From: Chromatiales bacterium
Lineage (GTDB): Bacteria > Pseudomonadota > Gammaproteobacteria > Steroidobacterales > GCA-2729495
Assembly: GCA_016789885.1 (NCBI GenBank)
Contig: JAEUPZ010000031.1
Span: forward strand, 248,001 to 312,000
DNA: 64,000 nt
Direction: 5' to 3'
The translations under genes and the position numbers were made by a program. Positions 26,156 through 33,997 of the stretch are shown piece after piece (position 1 is the first letter of the stretch; every line of letters begins with the position of its first letter). The notes under the pieces were generated by a model. The model did not search any database. It was given only the letters and a program-made list of their open reading frames with translations, and was not told the origin of the DNA.

Positions 26156-26608
26156 ATGATGCTGACCGTTGAGTTAGGAACGATTGCGACGGCCGTCGTA
26201 GCGGCCGTCGTGGCGGTGGTCACTTGGCGCCAGTACCTGGTTGACCGAGCGAACCTAAAGCTGGCGTTGTTCGAGAAGCGATTGGCCGTCTTCGTCGCCA
26301 CAAGGCTCTTTCTGACCCAAATTCTGCGGGCCGGTCGGACATCAATGCCCGAGGTGTTCGATTACCGGGCCGGAATCGGTGAGGCAGAGTTTCTCTTCGA
26401 GCAAGACCTCGTCGACTACCTGCGTGAGATCGACCGCCGTGCCCTCAGCCTTTGGGCTAACGACGAAACACTCAAGCCAATGCCGGTGGGTGAGGACCGA
26501 AGCGCCCTGGTGGAGACGCGCATGGCCGACCTTGAGTGGCTTAGTGGGGAGATTCCAAAGCTGAAGGGGCGGTTTCACCCCTACCTTGGCTTCAAGGAAT
26601 GGACCTAG
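26156..26608 (+). CDS. Small membrane-anchored protein, unknown function
   Basis: A 150-residue protein with one N-terminal transmembrane helix (about 5-24) followed by WRQYLVDRANLKLALFEKRL and a helical cytoplasmic part. The pattern of one helix then L-x-L-x-L-F-x-K-R is common in small proteins of accessory regions with no known role. Either ATG of ATGATG could be the start. Codon use is AT-richer than in the chromosomal neighbours. Confidence 0.6.
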   Translation: MMLTVELGTIATAVVAAVVAVVTWRQYLVDRANLKLALFEKRLAVFVATRLFLTQILRAGRTSMPEVFDYRAGIGEAEFLFEQDLVDYLREIDRRALSLWANDETLKPMPVGEDRSALVETRMADLEWLSGEIPKLKGRFHPYLGFKEWT

Positions 26609-26744
26609 CCCGCTGTGTGCCGCTACGACACCCGCAGGGGCCGCGCATTCACCTCAAGGTGCGGCAGCAGGTCCAGCGCCAGCGCGGCCTTCTGGGCTGC
26701 ACCCTGCCCAGCTTTCAGGCACCCTGAGGCCCCGGGGGTGCCCT

Positions 26745-27008
26745 ATGGCTTTCTTTGACGGTATGGCCACCCACGCGTTCCTGCGGGGGCGCAAGGCGGT
26801 GGAGTTCCGCGCAGTCGCCTACCGGTTGGCCAATGCGTTCTGGCTGTGGCTGTTGGTGGCCGCCCCGGTGGCCTACTTCGCCGGCTGGTGGGGGCTGCTG
26901 CCGGGCCTGCTGGCCGCGTTGTGCGCCTTCCAGAGCGTCAGCGCCTCGCTGATAGCCCGCCGCGTAGCCGCCCTGACGGGCGAAACCGAGCTAGAGCCGC
27001 CGGAGTAG
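26745..27008 (+). CDS. Small membrane protein, unknown function
   Basis: An 87-residue protein with two adjacent hydrophobic helices (about 27-47 and 49-68, LWLLVAAPVAYFAGWWGLLP) and a charged tail. It is the last gene before attR. ATG is chosen over a longer frame that has no plausible start signal. Confidence 0.5.
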   Translation: MAFFDGMATHAFLRGRKAVEFRAVAYRLANAFWLWLLVAAPVAYFAGWWGLLPGLLAALCAFQSVSASLIARRVAALTGETELEPPE

Positions 27009-27083
27009 ACGGTCCCGCCCAAACCAATCGGTTACGGCGATTTTCTCGCCTGTGATCCTGGCGACCATCTGCCGTTCCCGATT

Positions 27084-27102
27084 TGGCGCAAATTTGGCGC
27101 AA
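27084..27102. repeat. Candidate integrase arm-type sites, right end
   Basis: TGGCGCAA at 27084 and 27095, direct and 11 bp apart, mirroring the pair near attL. They lie about 109 bp inside attR. Confidence 0.6.
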
Positions 27103-27210
27103 CACGCCTCAAGCAAGGCCAATTGCCACCCGCAGGTTTCACAAGGAAAAACCCGGGGTTTTCTACTGGCGGCTTTTGGTGAGAATTGCGCAGAATTGGC
27201 CTTCTGCTGT

Positions 27211-27260
27211 CTCCTAAGCGGAAGGTCCCGCGTTCGAATCGCGGTCGGGGCACCATGAAA
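27211..27260. repeat. attR: 50-bp copy of the tRNA-Arg 3' half
   Basis: An exact repeat of 18109-18158. It lacks the 5' half of the tRNA, so it is not a second tRNA gene but the distal attachment site of the element. Confidence 0.95.
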
Positions 27261-27445
27261 ACATGGGGTTGCGAGCCGATCCGGAAGCAGTCCCTGCCGA
27301 CTTGGCACAAATTTCCCACAAGTCCGTAAGCTGCTTGTCGCGCCTCTGCAGTGATGGTCCCAACCCTCCGGGGGAGCGGTGCCGCCTTTGGGACTCTTAG
27401 CGAAGGCTTGGGCAATGGTCCCTTGCCGTAGTACGATTTCGCACT

Positions 27446-27459
27446 ATCTGACATCAGAT
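27446..27459. promoter_or_regulatory. Palindrome before the vapBC pair, probable operator
   Basis: ATCTGA-CA-TCAGAT is a perfect 6-bp-arm palindrome ending 15 bp before the antitoxin ATG. It overlaps a weak -10 (TATCTG at 27445) that follows TTGCCG at 27423 by 16 bp. AbrB-type antitoxins commonly bind such dyads to repress their own operon. Confidence 0.5.
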
Positions 27460-27474
27460 TTCGGGTGGCGTGAC

Positions 27475-27702
27475 ATGAAGGCAGCCAATCTTTCGGTCCG
27501 GGAGCGCGGGCAGGTGACCCTGCCAAAGGCCCTGCGGGACGCGCTGGACCTGGACGCCGGCGATACGGTGAAAGCCGTCCAGATCGGTGATGCCATCGTC
27601 CTGATGCCGCAGCGGCTGGAGCTCGACGCGCTGCGCCGTGAAGTTCAGCGGCTGATGAAGAAGCACAAGATCACGGCGGATGAGCTGCTCGCCGGGCTGT
27701 GA
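27475..27702 (+). CDS. AbrB/SpoVT-family antitoxin (VapB-like)
   Basis: A 75-residue protein. The N-terminus has the swapped-hairpin pattern LSVRERGQVTLPKALRDALD followed by LDAGDTVKAVQIGDAIVLMP; the C-terminal helix (about 42-75) should wrap the toxin. It overlaps the downstream PIN gene by 4 bp (GTGA). It lies just outside attR, so it belongs to the chromosome or an older insertion. Confidence 0.88.
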   Translation: MKAANLSVRERGQVTLPKALRDALDLDAGDTVKAVQIGDAIVLMPQRLELDALRREVQRLMKKHKITADELLAGL

Positions 27703-28133
27703 GCGGCCGGGTGGCAGTCAGGGTCTTCCTCGACAGTAACGTACTGATCTCGTCGCTGATCGGCTCGCCGGAGTCAGCGCCGGTCGTGCTCGTCGACTGG
27801 CTGGCCAGCGGCCAGACGGGTGAACTCCTCACGAGTCGCCATAACGTTGACGAAGTAGAGCGTAATCTGCGCCGCCGATTGCCCGCTGCATTGCCTCTGT
27901 GGCGGCAGTTCATGGCTCGCAGCGGTATCGTTGTGCTGCAAGGCACAGCTGCGCGCCACAAGGGCATCAACGCCAAGGATGCCGCCATCGTGGCGACGGC
28001 TCTGCGCGGCGAAGCTACCCACTTCGTGACGGGCGACAAGCGTCTGCTGACCGAAATGAGGCAGGCCGACCTAGGAACGCTCGCGGCCGTAACCCCGCGG
28101 GAGATGCTCGACCTGCTTCTGCAGCGCCAATGA
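27699..28133 (+). CDS. PIN-domain toxin (VapC-like ribonuclease)
   Basis: A 144-residue PIN protein. Acidic site residues are visible in FLDSNVLISSL, VDEVERNL, NAKDAAIVATAL and HFVTGDKRLL. The expected activity is Mg2+-dependent cleavage of tRNA or rRNA, inhibited by the AbrB-type partner. The GTG start overlaps the antitoxin stop. Confidence 0.88.
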   Translation: MSGRVAVRVFLDSNVLISSLIGSPESAPVVLVDWLASGQTGELLTSRHNVDEVERNLRRRLPAALPLWRQFMARSGIVVLQGTAARHKGINAKDAAIVATALRGEATHFVTGDKRLLTEMRQADLGTLAAVTPREMLDLLLQRQ

Positions 28134-28348
28134 AGGCCGTAAAGACGGCTGTTACGATCCCGCCCGGGTCAGCACCAGTGGGGCGTCTACTTGCCGCTCG
28201 ACCTGCTGGGCTCGCCGCCGCAGCTGGCGCAGTACTGCATGTACCAGGGCCATCAGGACAGCATCGACAATCTGTGCTTCTGTGGGCCGGCACGCCAGCA
28301 ATCGATGCCATCTTTGTCTGCGCGCGATAACTGACCCTTACCTCGAGC

Positions 28349-29137
28349 ATGAACGTGAACACGCGGCACTCGATCACCCGATGGCAACGGTGGTTTCGTC
28401 TCGTCGTCTGGTGGCTTTTCATTGTCCTCATCGGTGTCGTGGCGATTTTCTACATGGCTTACAGCGAGGACTTCCTGCTGCATTTAATGATGCCGTGGCT
28501 GGACGGGTTTGGGTGCCATCCGGAAGAGCCGGATGGACGACGTGGATCCTGCGCTGGCTTGGCGGTGCGCGTCACTGCGGTAATGGGGCTCATAGTGCTC
28601 ATCGCCTATGGCCGGAGGCTTTTTGTTCGAGTTGCCGCTGTGCTTGGCCTCGAGGATGCGCCGAAACGTCTGGGCCCGTCCCAAGGCCTGGCCGCCCCTG
28701 CTAAGGACGGACAGATCGCCAGCATGGGTAGACTGCCGTGGTCCCAGGTCCGCCTGTCTGGCAGCCTTGGTCTGGCTCAGGGGAGCGCGAGTCTCTTTCT
28801 GGTCGGGGAGCAGGTGATCTATTGCTGGTCGCGTGTGGATGCCTCGCGCCTCGTAACTGAAGCGGGAGGCCGTATCGACGCTGTCTGTCAGAGACTCCCG
28901 AACGGCGAGTGCGTGCTGCTCGGCTATCGCGTGGGCGAAGACCCGGCAGTCCGGGCTGTCGGCGTCGTACTGATGGGTAGGTCCTTGCTGGTTGTGGTGG
29001 GTGGCATGCTCCTGTCGTGGCTGCTGGGCCAGCGGACCCTCATGCTGGGTTTCGGAGCGTTTCTTGTCTTCGATCTCGTCTGCATCGGATTGAGTTATGC
29101 CGCATATCGAGTGCTCGCATCGAGCCAGAAGGATTAG
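28349..29137 (+). CDS. Membrane protein of unknown function
   Basis: A 262-residue protein with about four hydrophobic helices (roughly 18-40, 74-92, 207-224 and 228-250) and a soluble loop of about 110 residues between the second and third. No domain is recognised. Codon use is less biased than in housekeeping genes, in line with an accessory region. Confidence 0.6.
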   Translation: MNVNTRHSITRWQRWFRLVVWWLFIVLIGVVAIFYMAYSEDFLLHLMMPWLDGFGCHPEEPDGRRGSCAGLAVRVTAVMGLIVLIAYGRRLFVRVAAVLGLEDAPKRLGPSQGLAAPAKDGQIASMGRLPWSQVRLSGSLGLAQGSASLFLVGEQVIYCWSRVDASRLVTEAGGRIDAVCQRLPNGECVLLGYRVGEDPAVRAVGVVLMGRSLLVVVGGMLLSWLLGQRTLMLGFGAFLVFDLVCIGLSYAAYRVLASSQKD

Positions 29138-29516
29138 CGCCCGCCCATCAGGTTTTGTCGCCGCGTTCAGTGCTTGCTCTACTGGTGCCGATGCAGCAGC
29201 GGGTGGTGGCGTGGTTTGCAGTGGCTCCTTGAAAGTCGCCCATGTCCTCCTGCTTCTCGGCTCGCGGGCCCTCAAGCTCTTCTGGTAGGGCGCTGACACC
29301 GGCATTCCATAGTCTGAGTTCGTGTCAAGCGGGACCCCTTGGGGTCCGCGGCACGTTTGCGTGGGCAGTGGATCGCATCCGGATCCAGGTGTAGCCCAGC
29401 CGCCAGCCGTCGCTACTTCCTGCGGTAGCGGCGGGCTGTTCCGGCCCAGTGGATCCTCGGCAACGTTTCTGAGCTGGTGTTCTGCCTGCACGGCATTAAC
29501 CAACTTGCCAAATAAC
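29138..29516. other. Intergenic stretch with no supported gene
   Basis: About 380 bp between the membrane protein and the mqsRA operator. Short open frames on both strands lack plausible starts or ribosome-binding sites, and I see no RNA gene. A TTGCCA at 29505 could be a -35 element for mqsRA. Confidence 0.5.
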
Positions 29517-29529
29517 AACCTAGTAGGTT
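29517..29529. promoter_or_regulatory. MqsA operator palindrome
   Basis: AACCT-AGT-AGGTT matches the AACCT-N(2-4)-AGGTT palindrome bound by MqsA in E. coli. It ends 9 bp before the mqsR start, so bound MqsA would cover the ribosome-binding region or transcription start. With TTGCCA at 29505 and a weak TTACTT at 29528 (17-bp spacer), the mRNA could even be nearly leaderless. Confidence 0.85.
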
Positions 29530-29538
29530 ACTTTCGCC

Positions 29539-29841
29539 GTGGAAAAGCGGACGCCCCACTGCAGGCTGTCGGTCGTCCAGGCGCTGGCCGGTGACGGCAA
29601 GGTCCGGGCCACGGCAACGGCACTGGCCGGCGGCGCGGCGTTGGGGCTGGATTTCGAAGGCATCGTCGGTGTCGTCATGGCCCTGACGCCCCGGGACTTT
29701 CTCAAGAGCATGACCACGCACGCCGACCACCGCATCTGGCAGGACGTGTATCGCCCCGTGACAGCTGCGGGTGAGGTCTACCTGAAACTGACGGTGATAG
29801 ACGACGTGCTGATCGTGTCGTTCAAGGAGTTGCGAGGATGA
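29539..29841 (+). CDS. mqsR: Type II toxin MqsR
   Basis: A 100-residue RelE-fold mRNA interferase that cleaves at GC-containing sites, mainly GCU. It is strikingly close to E. coli MqsR: EKRTPHCRLSVVQAL at the start, LGLDFEGI, FLKSMTTHADHRIWQDVYRP and KLTVIDDVLIVSFKEL at the end. GTG start. The toxin gene comes first, the reverse of most toxin-antitoxin pairs but normal for mqsRA. The stop overlaps mqsA (ATGA). Confidence 0.97.
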   Translation: MEKRTPHCRLSVVQALAGDGKVRATATALAGGAALGLDFEGIVGVVMALTPRDFLKSMTTHADHRIWQDVYRPVTAAGEVYLKLTVIDDVLIVSFKELRG

Positions 29842-30239
29842 AGTGCCCTGCCTGTGGTGCAGCCGGGCTGGTCCATGCCACCCGTGACCTGCCGTACACC
29901 TACAAGGGGGAGACGACCTCCATTCCCGCCGTCGTCGGTGATTACTGCCCGGCCTGCAACGAAAGCGTGCTTGAGCCCGCTGAATCTGCCCGCGTCAGCG
30001 CAGCCATGCTGGCGTTCAACCGCAAGGTCAATGCGAGCATCGTCGACCCGGCGTTCATCGCCAGCGTGCGCAAGAAGCTGGCCCTGGATCAGCGCGAGGC
30101 GGCCGAGATTTTCGGTGGCGGTGTCAATGCGTTCTCACGGTACGAGAACGGCAAGACCAGGCCACCGTTGGCACTGGTCAAGTTGCTGAAGGTGCTGGAC
30201 CGCCACCCCGAGCTGCTCGACGAGGTGCGCACGCCGTAG
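29838..30239 (+). CDS. mqsA: Antitoxin MqsA
   Basis: A 133-residue two-domain antitoxin. The N-terminal zinc domain uses CPAC (residues 3-6) and CPAC near residue 37; the C-terminal XRE-type helix-turn-helix domain has LDQREAAEIFGGGVNAFSRY and LKVLDRHPEL. It neutralises MqsR and binds the palindrome upstream of mqsR. Confidence 0.97.
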   Translation: MKCPACGAAGLVHATRDLPYTYKGETTSIPAVVGDYCPACNESVLEPAESARVSAAMLAFNRKVNASIVDPAFIASVRKKLALDQREAAEIFGGGVNAFSRYENGKTRPPLALVKLLKVLDRHPELLDEVRTP

Positions 30240-30312
30240 TGTGGGTCGCCCCGCTGCCCGGCCATGGGCAGGGCAGCAGGGCGGTCCCCGATAGCCGCTG
30301 TCGCGGCGACGG

Positions 30313-31176
30313 CTACTTCTGCTCTGCCGCCCGCTTCTTGTCGATCATCCCCTTGAACACCTGCGCAGAGCTCGTCATCTGCGGCCCGTTCCACACGGTC
30401 GGGGCGGTCAGGTATTCGCTGTGGTGCTTCTCGACGTAGTCGAGGATCGGCCGCGGCAGCTCGCTGGGGCCTTCCATCAGTTTCATCGAGTGGCTGTGGA
30501 ACACCATCTTGCCGGGCGCGTTGCCCATCTCCATGAAGGGCAGCCAGTCGGATACGCGGCTCCAGGACATGGTGCAGTAGGCTGAGGTGATGTCGGGGTT
30601 GAGGATGTCGCGCTTGCTGCCGATCAGGCCCCACAGCTCGGCGTGCTGGTCGATGTCGCCGGACGAGTACAGCGGGTACTCCTTGCGCTTCATGGCGGCC
30701 GGGTGCTGGATGAAGAAGTTCCACTGGAACGCGACCATGTCGCCGCAGCTGACGTAGGGGTAGGGCGGTGCCAGCGGCCCGGGGCCCTTGCGGGCGAACA
30801 CGCCGTTGACCGGGTCGTTCTGGATGTGCACCACCTCGACCTTGCGGCCGCCGAGGAAGGGGTTGCTCCACTCGTTGAGGATCTCGCCGGTGGCCGGGTC
30901 GAGGTAGAACAGTACCTCGCGGCTGTAGATGCGGTAGCCCTCGGGCACCTGCTCGAGCCGGCCGGAGCCGAAGCCGAAGGTGCGGAAGCACTTGTAGTTC
31001 TGCTCCTGGGGCACCATGGCCCAGGCCTGGCCGGGGAAGGCGAAGAAGAAGTCCTTGCCGCTCAGGTCGCCGCGCAGCTTCATGAGCGACATGAAATTGG
31101 TTTCCGGATCGTCGAGGTCGAGCTCGGGATCCCGGCTCGTGGTCAGCTTGGGCGAGGGCAGCACGCGCAGCGTCAT
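30313..31176 (-). CDS. DUF1838 family protein
   Basis: A 287-residue protein matching the DUF1838 family: DLDDPETNFMSLMKLRGDLS, FPGQAWAMVPQEQN, REVLFYLDPATGEIL, YVSCGDMVAFQWNFF and SWSRVSDWLPFMEMG. No signal peptide is seen in this copy. The function is unknown; members are frequent in steroid- and aromatic-degrading bacteria. The ATG at 31176 follows a GGAG ribosome-binding site; the much longer open frame upstream is antisense to the SDR gene. It is divergent from that gene. Confidence 0.85.
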   Translation of the reverse strand: MTLRVLPSPKLTTSRDPELDLDDPETNFMSLMKLRGDLSGKDFFFAFPGQAWAMVPQEQNYKCFRTFGFGSGRLEQVPEGYRIYSREVLFYLDPATGEILNEWSNPFLGGRKVEVVHIQNDPVNGVFARKGPGPLAPPYPYVSCGDMVAFQWNFFIQHPAAMKRKEYPLYSSGDIDQHAELWGLIGSKRDILNPDITSAYCTMSWSRVSDWLPFMEMGNAPGKMVFHSHSMKLMEGPSELPRPILDYVEKHHSEYLTAPTVWNGPQMTSSAQVFKGMIDKKRAAEQK

Positions 31177-31350
31177 GGGTTTCTCCAGTCGAAAGGTCGC
31201 CGGAGTTTGCGGTGGCCTCGGTCGGCGTGCCGCACTAGCCGATGGGATCACCGCCTCGTGGATCGGGCGCCGGCCGGACGCTGCCCCGGGGCTGGTCACG
31301 CCGCCCGGCGCCGGCGACCGGATCCGCGGGGGCGGGTAGACTCGGTCGTC

Positions 31351-32067
31351 ATGGCCACCATCCTCATCACCGGCGCCTCCCGGGGCATCGGCCTGGAGCT
31401 CACCCGCCAGTACGCCGCGGCGGGGGAGCGCGTCATCGCCACCTGCCGCAGCCCGTCCGGGGCGGTCGACCTGCAGGCCCTGGCCGCTGCGCACCCCGGC
31501 CTCCTGCAGGTTGAGGCCCTCGACGTCACCGACTTCGCCGCCATCGACGCCCTGGCCGCGCGCCTCGCCGGCACCACCATCGACATCCTCATCAACAACG
31601 CCGGCGACATCGGGCCGCGCGATCCCGATCGCACCCGCCTCATCGAGCAGCGCTTCGGCACGCTGAACTACGCCGAGTGGCGGCGGGTGCTCGACGTGAA
31701 CATGCTCGCGCCCATCAAGGTCGCCGAGGCCTTCGCCTCCCACGTCGCGGCAGCGAAGCGGCCGCGCCTCGTGTTCGTCTCCAGCACCACCGGTTCGAAC
31801 GTCGAGGGCAGGTACCCGCTCTTCGTCTACTGCTCCAGCAAGGCGGGCCTCAACAAGTGCGTGACGATGCTGGCCATGGCCCTGAAGGACCGGGGCGTGA
31901 CCTGCCTCGCCGTCTGCCCGGGCCACGTGAAGACCGAGCTGGGTGGTGATGGGGCCGTGCTCGAAGTGGGGGAGAGCGTGCGGGGGCTGCGGGCCGTCAT
32001 CGATGGCGCCGGCCTGGCGCAGAGCGGGCAGTTCATCCGCTACAACGGCGAAACCATCGCCTGGTAG
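31351..32067 (+). CDS. Short-chain dehydrogenase/reductase
   Basis: A 238-residue classical SDR: cofactor motif TGASRGIGLELTRQYA (TGxxxGIG), NNAGDIG, and the catalytic Ser-Tyr-Lys in FVSSTTGSN...YCSSKAGLNK. Asp after the second strand (DVTD) suits NAD(P) binding. It resembles C-factor-like SDRs. It is divergent from the DUF1838 gene and 64 bp before a membrane protein on the same strand. Confidence 0.9.
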   Translation: MATILITGASRGIGLELTRQYAAAGERVIATCRSPSGAVDLQALAAAHPGLLQVEALDVTDFAAIDALAARLAGTTIDILINNAGDIGPRDPDRTRLIEQRFGTLNYAEWRRVLDVNMLAPIKVAEAFASHVAAAKRPRLVFVSSTTGSNVEGRYPLFVYCSSKAGLNKCVTMLAMALKDRGVTCLAVCPGHVKTELGGDGAVLEVGESVRGLRAVIDGAGLAQSGQFIRYNGETIAW

Positions 32068-32131
32068 AGCGGGGCAGCCCAGCCATCGGCCCGGGCGGAT
32101 CCGGAACGGCCCTGCCGCCGAAAGCCGGTTC

Positions 32132-33166
32132 ATGGCTGCCGATCAGTCCGTGACCATCGCACCCGCCGGCCCGTCCCGGGCCGCCATGATGGCCCTCTGG
32201 GCCGGCATCGCCTTCAGCCTCGGCGTGACGGTGCTCACCTGGGTGGTCGACCGCCACTGGCTTGCGGTGCCGGTGCTGGCGCCCGACCGGCCTGGCATGT
32301 GGTACGAGTGGCAGCGGCTCGAGCCGACCGCCTGGAGCCGTGCCTCGGCCTGGATCGGCTACCTGCTTCACCAGGTCACCATCTGGGGGCTGATCTGGTG
32401 GGCCCAGCGCGAGCGGCCGGCCTACACGGGAGGGCTCCACCGGTTCAACTGGATCGCCCTGGCGGCCAACGCCTTCTTCATCGTCCTGCACCTCGTCCAG
32501 ACGGCGGTCTGGTACGACGGACTGGCCCAGGACGTCCACGAGGCCACGGCCCAGTGGTCGGTGATCCTGCTGCTCATGGCGGTGGTGGTCATGGAGAACC
32601 AGCGCCGGGGGCTCGCCTTCGGCCGGCCCGTGGGCTTCGTGACCGAGTCGGCCGGCGTCATCCGGCGTTACCACGGTTACTACTTCGCCTGGGCGACCAT
32701 CTACACATTCTGGTACCACCCGATGATCGGGACCAGCGGCCACCTGGCCGGGTTCCTGTACATGTTCCTGATGTTGCTGCAGGGCAGCCTGTTCTTCACC
32801 CGGGCCCACACCAACCGGTACTGGATGGTGACCCAGGAACTGGCCGTGGCGGCCCACGGCGCCCTGGTCGCCTGGATGCAGGCCGGAGCCTGGGAGATGT
32901 TCCTCTGCGGTTTCCTCGGTGTCTTCGTCATCACCCAGATGCATGGGCTTGGCTGGAGTCGGGGACTGCGGTGGGCTGTGGGGCTGGGCTATGTCGCGCT
33001 GGTGGCCTACCTGTACAGCGACCAGGCGGGCCGGGCCCTGCTGGTGCTCGGGATTCCGGCGACCATCATTCCCGGGGCCATGGTGCTGTCGCTGATCGTA
33101 CTGGGCGTGCAGCGGTTCCTGCTGCGTCGATACTTTCGAAATCAGGCTGTTACGGCACAGACCTAA
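32132..33166 (+). CDS. Multi-pass membrane protein, unknown function
   Basis: A 344-residue protein with about nine hydrophobic helices and many conserved-looking Trp, His and Tyr residues (for example FWYHPMIGTSGH, FFTRAHTNRYWM). Scattered His in helices might indicate metal or haem binding, but no family is recognised. The ATG at 32132 is the chosen start. Confidence 0.7.
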   Translation: MAADQSVTIAPAGPSRAAMMALWAGIAFSLGVTVLTWVVDRHWLAVPVLAPDRPGMWYEWQRLEPTAWSRASAWIGYLLHQVTIWGLIWWAQRERPAYTGGLHRFNWIALAANAFFIVLHLVQTAVWYDGLAQDVHEATAQWSVILLLMAVVVMENQRRGLAFGRPVGFVTESAGVIRRYHGYYFAWATIYTFWYHPMIGTSGHLAGFLYMFLMLLQGSLFFTRAHTNRYWMVTQELAVAAHGALVAWMQAGAWEMFLCGFLGVFVITQMHGLGWSRGLRWAVGLGYVALVAYLYSDQAGRALLVLGIPATIIPGAMVLSLIVLGVQRFLLRRYFRNQAVTAQT

Positions 33167-33351
33167 GGCACTCTCTTGAGGCCGGATGAGGGGCGGCGGC
33201 GCCGGGGAATGCGAACTGGGTCCGACCGCCCCTGCGGGCAGCACGTAGTATCGGGTTTCCCGCAGACCGGTTTTGCCGCCCCTTGAAACCCGAACACCCC
33301 CTGCGACGGACGGCCGAGGCCGGAATCCAGTACCCCAAGGTCGTGTCCGGC

Positions 33352-33861
33352 ATGTCGGGCCTCGACGTGCCCGTCGAGCGGCGCCGCGGCAAGGATCGGC
33401 GGAACCTGTCGCTGTGGTCGGTGCTCTATGGCGGCTTCCGGCCCCGCCGCCGGCGGGGTCGCCGGCACGAGGACCACGAGCGGTCCTGGCTCGACTGGCA
33501 CGAGCCCAGCGTGCTCTACCTGTCCATCGCCATCGTCCTGCTGAGTTGCGTTGACGCGCTCTTCACCCTGAACCTGCTCGCCGTCGGCGGGGAAGAGCTC
33601 AACGTCTTCATGGACGACATGATCGGGCAGGGTGCTGACCGGTTCCTGCTGGTCAAGATCGGCCTGACCTCGGTCAGCGTCATCCTGCTGGGCGTCGCCG
33701 CGCGGCGGCGCTTCCTGGGCCTGTTCCGGGTCAGTCGCATCCTGGAAGTGACCTGCGCCGGTTACGCGGTGCTGATCTGCTACGAGATCTACCTGCTGCT
33801 CCTGTTCCTCGAAGACAGTGGGGCCGGCTGGTCGCTGCTGGGGGGCCTGACGCTGGGCTGA
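33352..33861 (+). CDS. DUF5658 family membrane protein
   Basis: A 169-residue protein with a basic cytoplasmic N-terminus (RRRGKDRRN, RRRRGRRH) and three or four helices. LSCVDALFTLNLLAVGGEEL followed by N and the later LVKIGLTSVSVILLG match the DUF5658 pattern. Function unknown. The ATG at 33352 is used; a TTG at 33283 would add 23 residues but has no ribosome-binding site. Confidence 0.7.
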   Translation: MSGLDVPVERRRGKDRRNLSLWSVLYGGFRPRRRRGRRHEDHERSWLDWHEPSVLYLSIAIVLLSCVDALFTLNLLAVGGEELNVFMDDMIGQGADRFLLVKIGLTSVSVILLGVAARRRFLGLFRVSRILEVTCAGYAVLICYEIYLLLLFLEDSGAGWSLLGGLTLG

Positions 33862-33997
33862 CGGCCTCCGGGGCTGCCCCGGGGACTGGATCATGGTCCG
33901 GGCGTGACGCGGGAACGGCCACAGTCGTCCCGCGATGCCGTAAAATCCGCCCCCCGCGCCGGCCTCCCGCCGGCGGTCCTACAGTGATCCACCACCC

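Larger units (their letters stand above)
18109..27260. mobile_element. 9.15-kb integrative element in tRNA-Arg (satellite-like, non-conjugative)
   Basis: It is bounded by exact 50-bp direct repeats of the tRNA-Arg 3' half. The integrase reads inward from the tRNA end. The backbone (18.3-24.7 kb) is a string of about 14 small, mostly overlapping genes on one strand: integrase, excisionase-like HTH proteins, zinc-finger proteins, a winged-helix replication-type protein with internal iterons, and unknown genes. A terminator at 24760 closes it, followed by lower-GC cargo with a VapBC45-like pair. I see no relaxase, type IV secretion, portal, capsid or large-terminase gene. A phage satellite or an integrative plasmid-like element mobilised by a helper fits best. 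Confidence 0.9.

Noticed and set aside
27211..27260. A second tRNA-Arg gene
   Set aside because: Only the 3' half from the anticodon loop onward is present; it is the attR copy.
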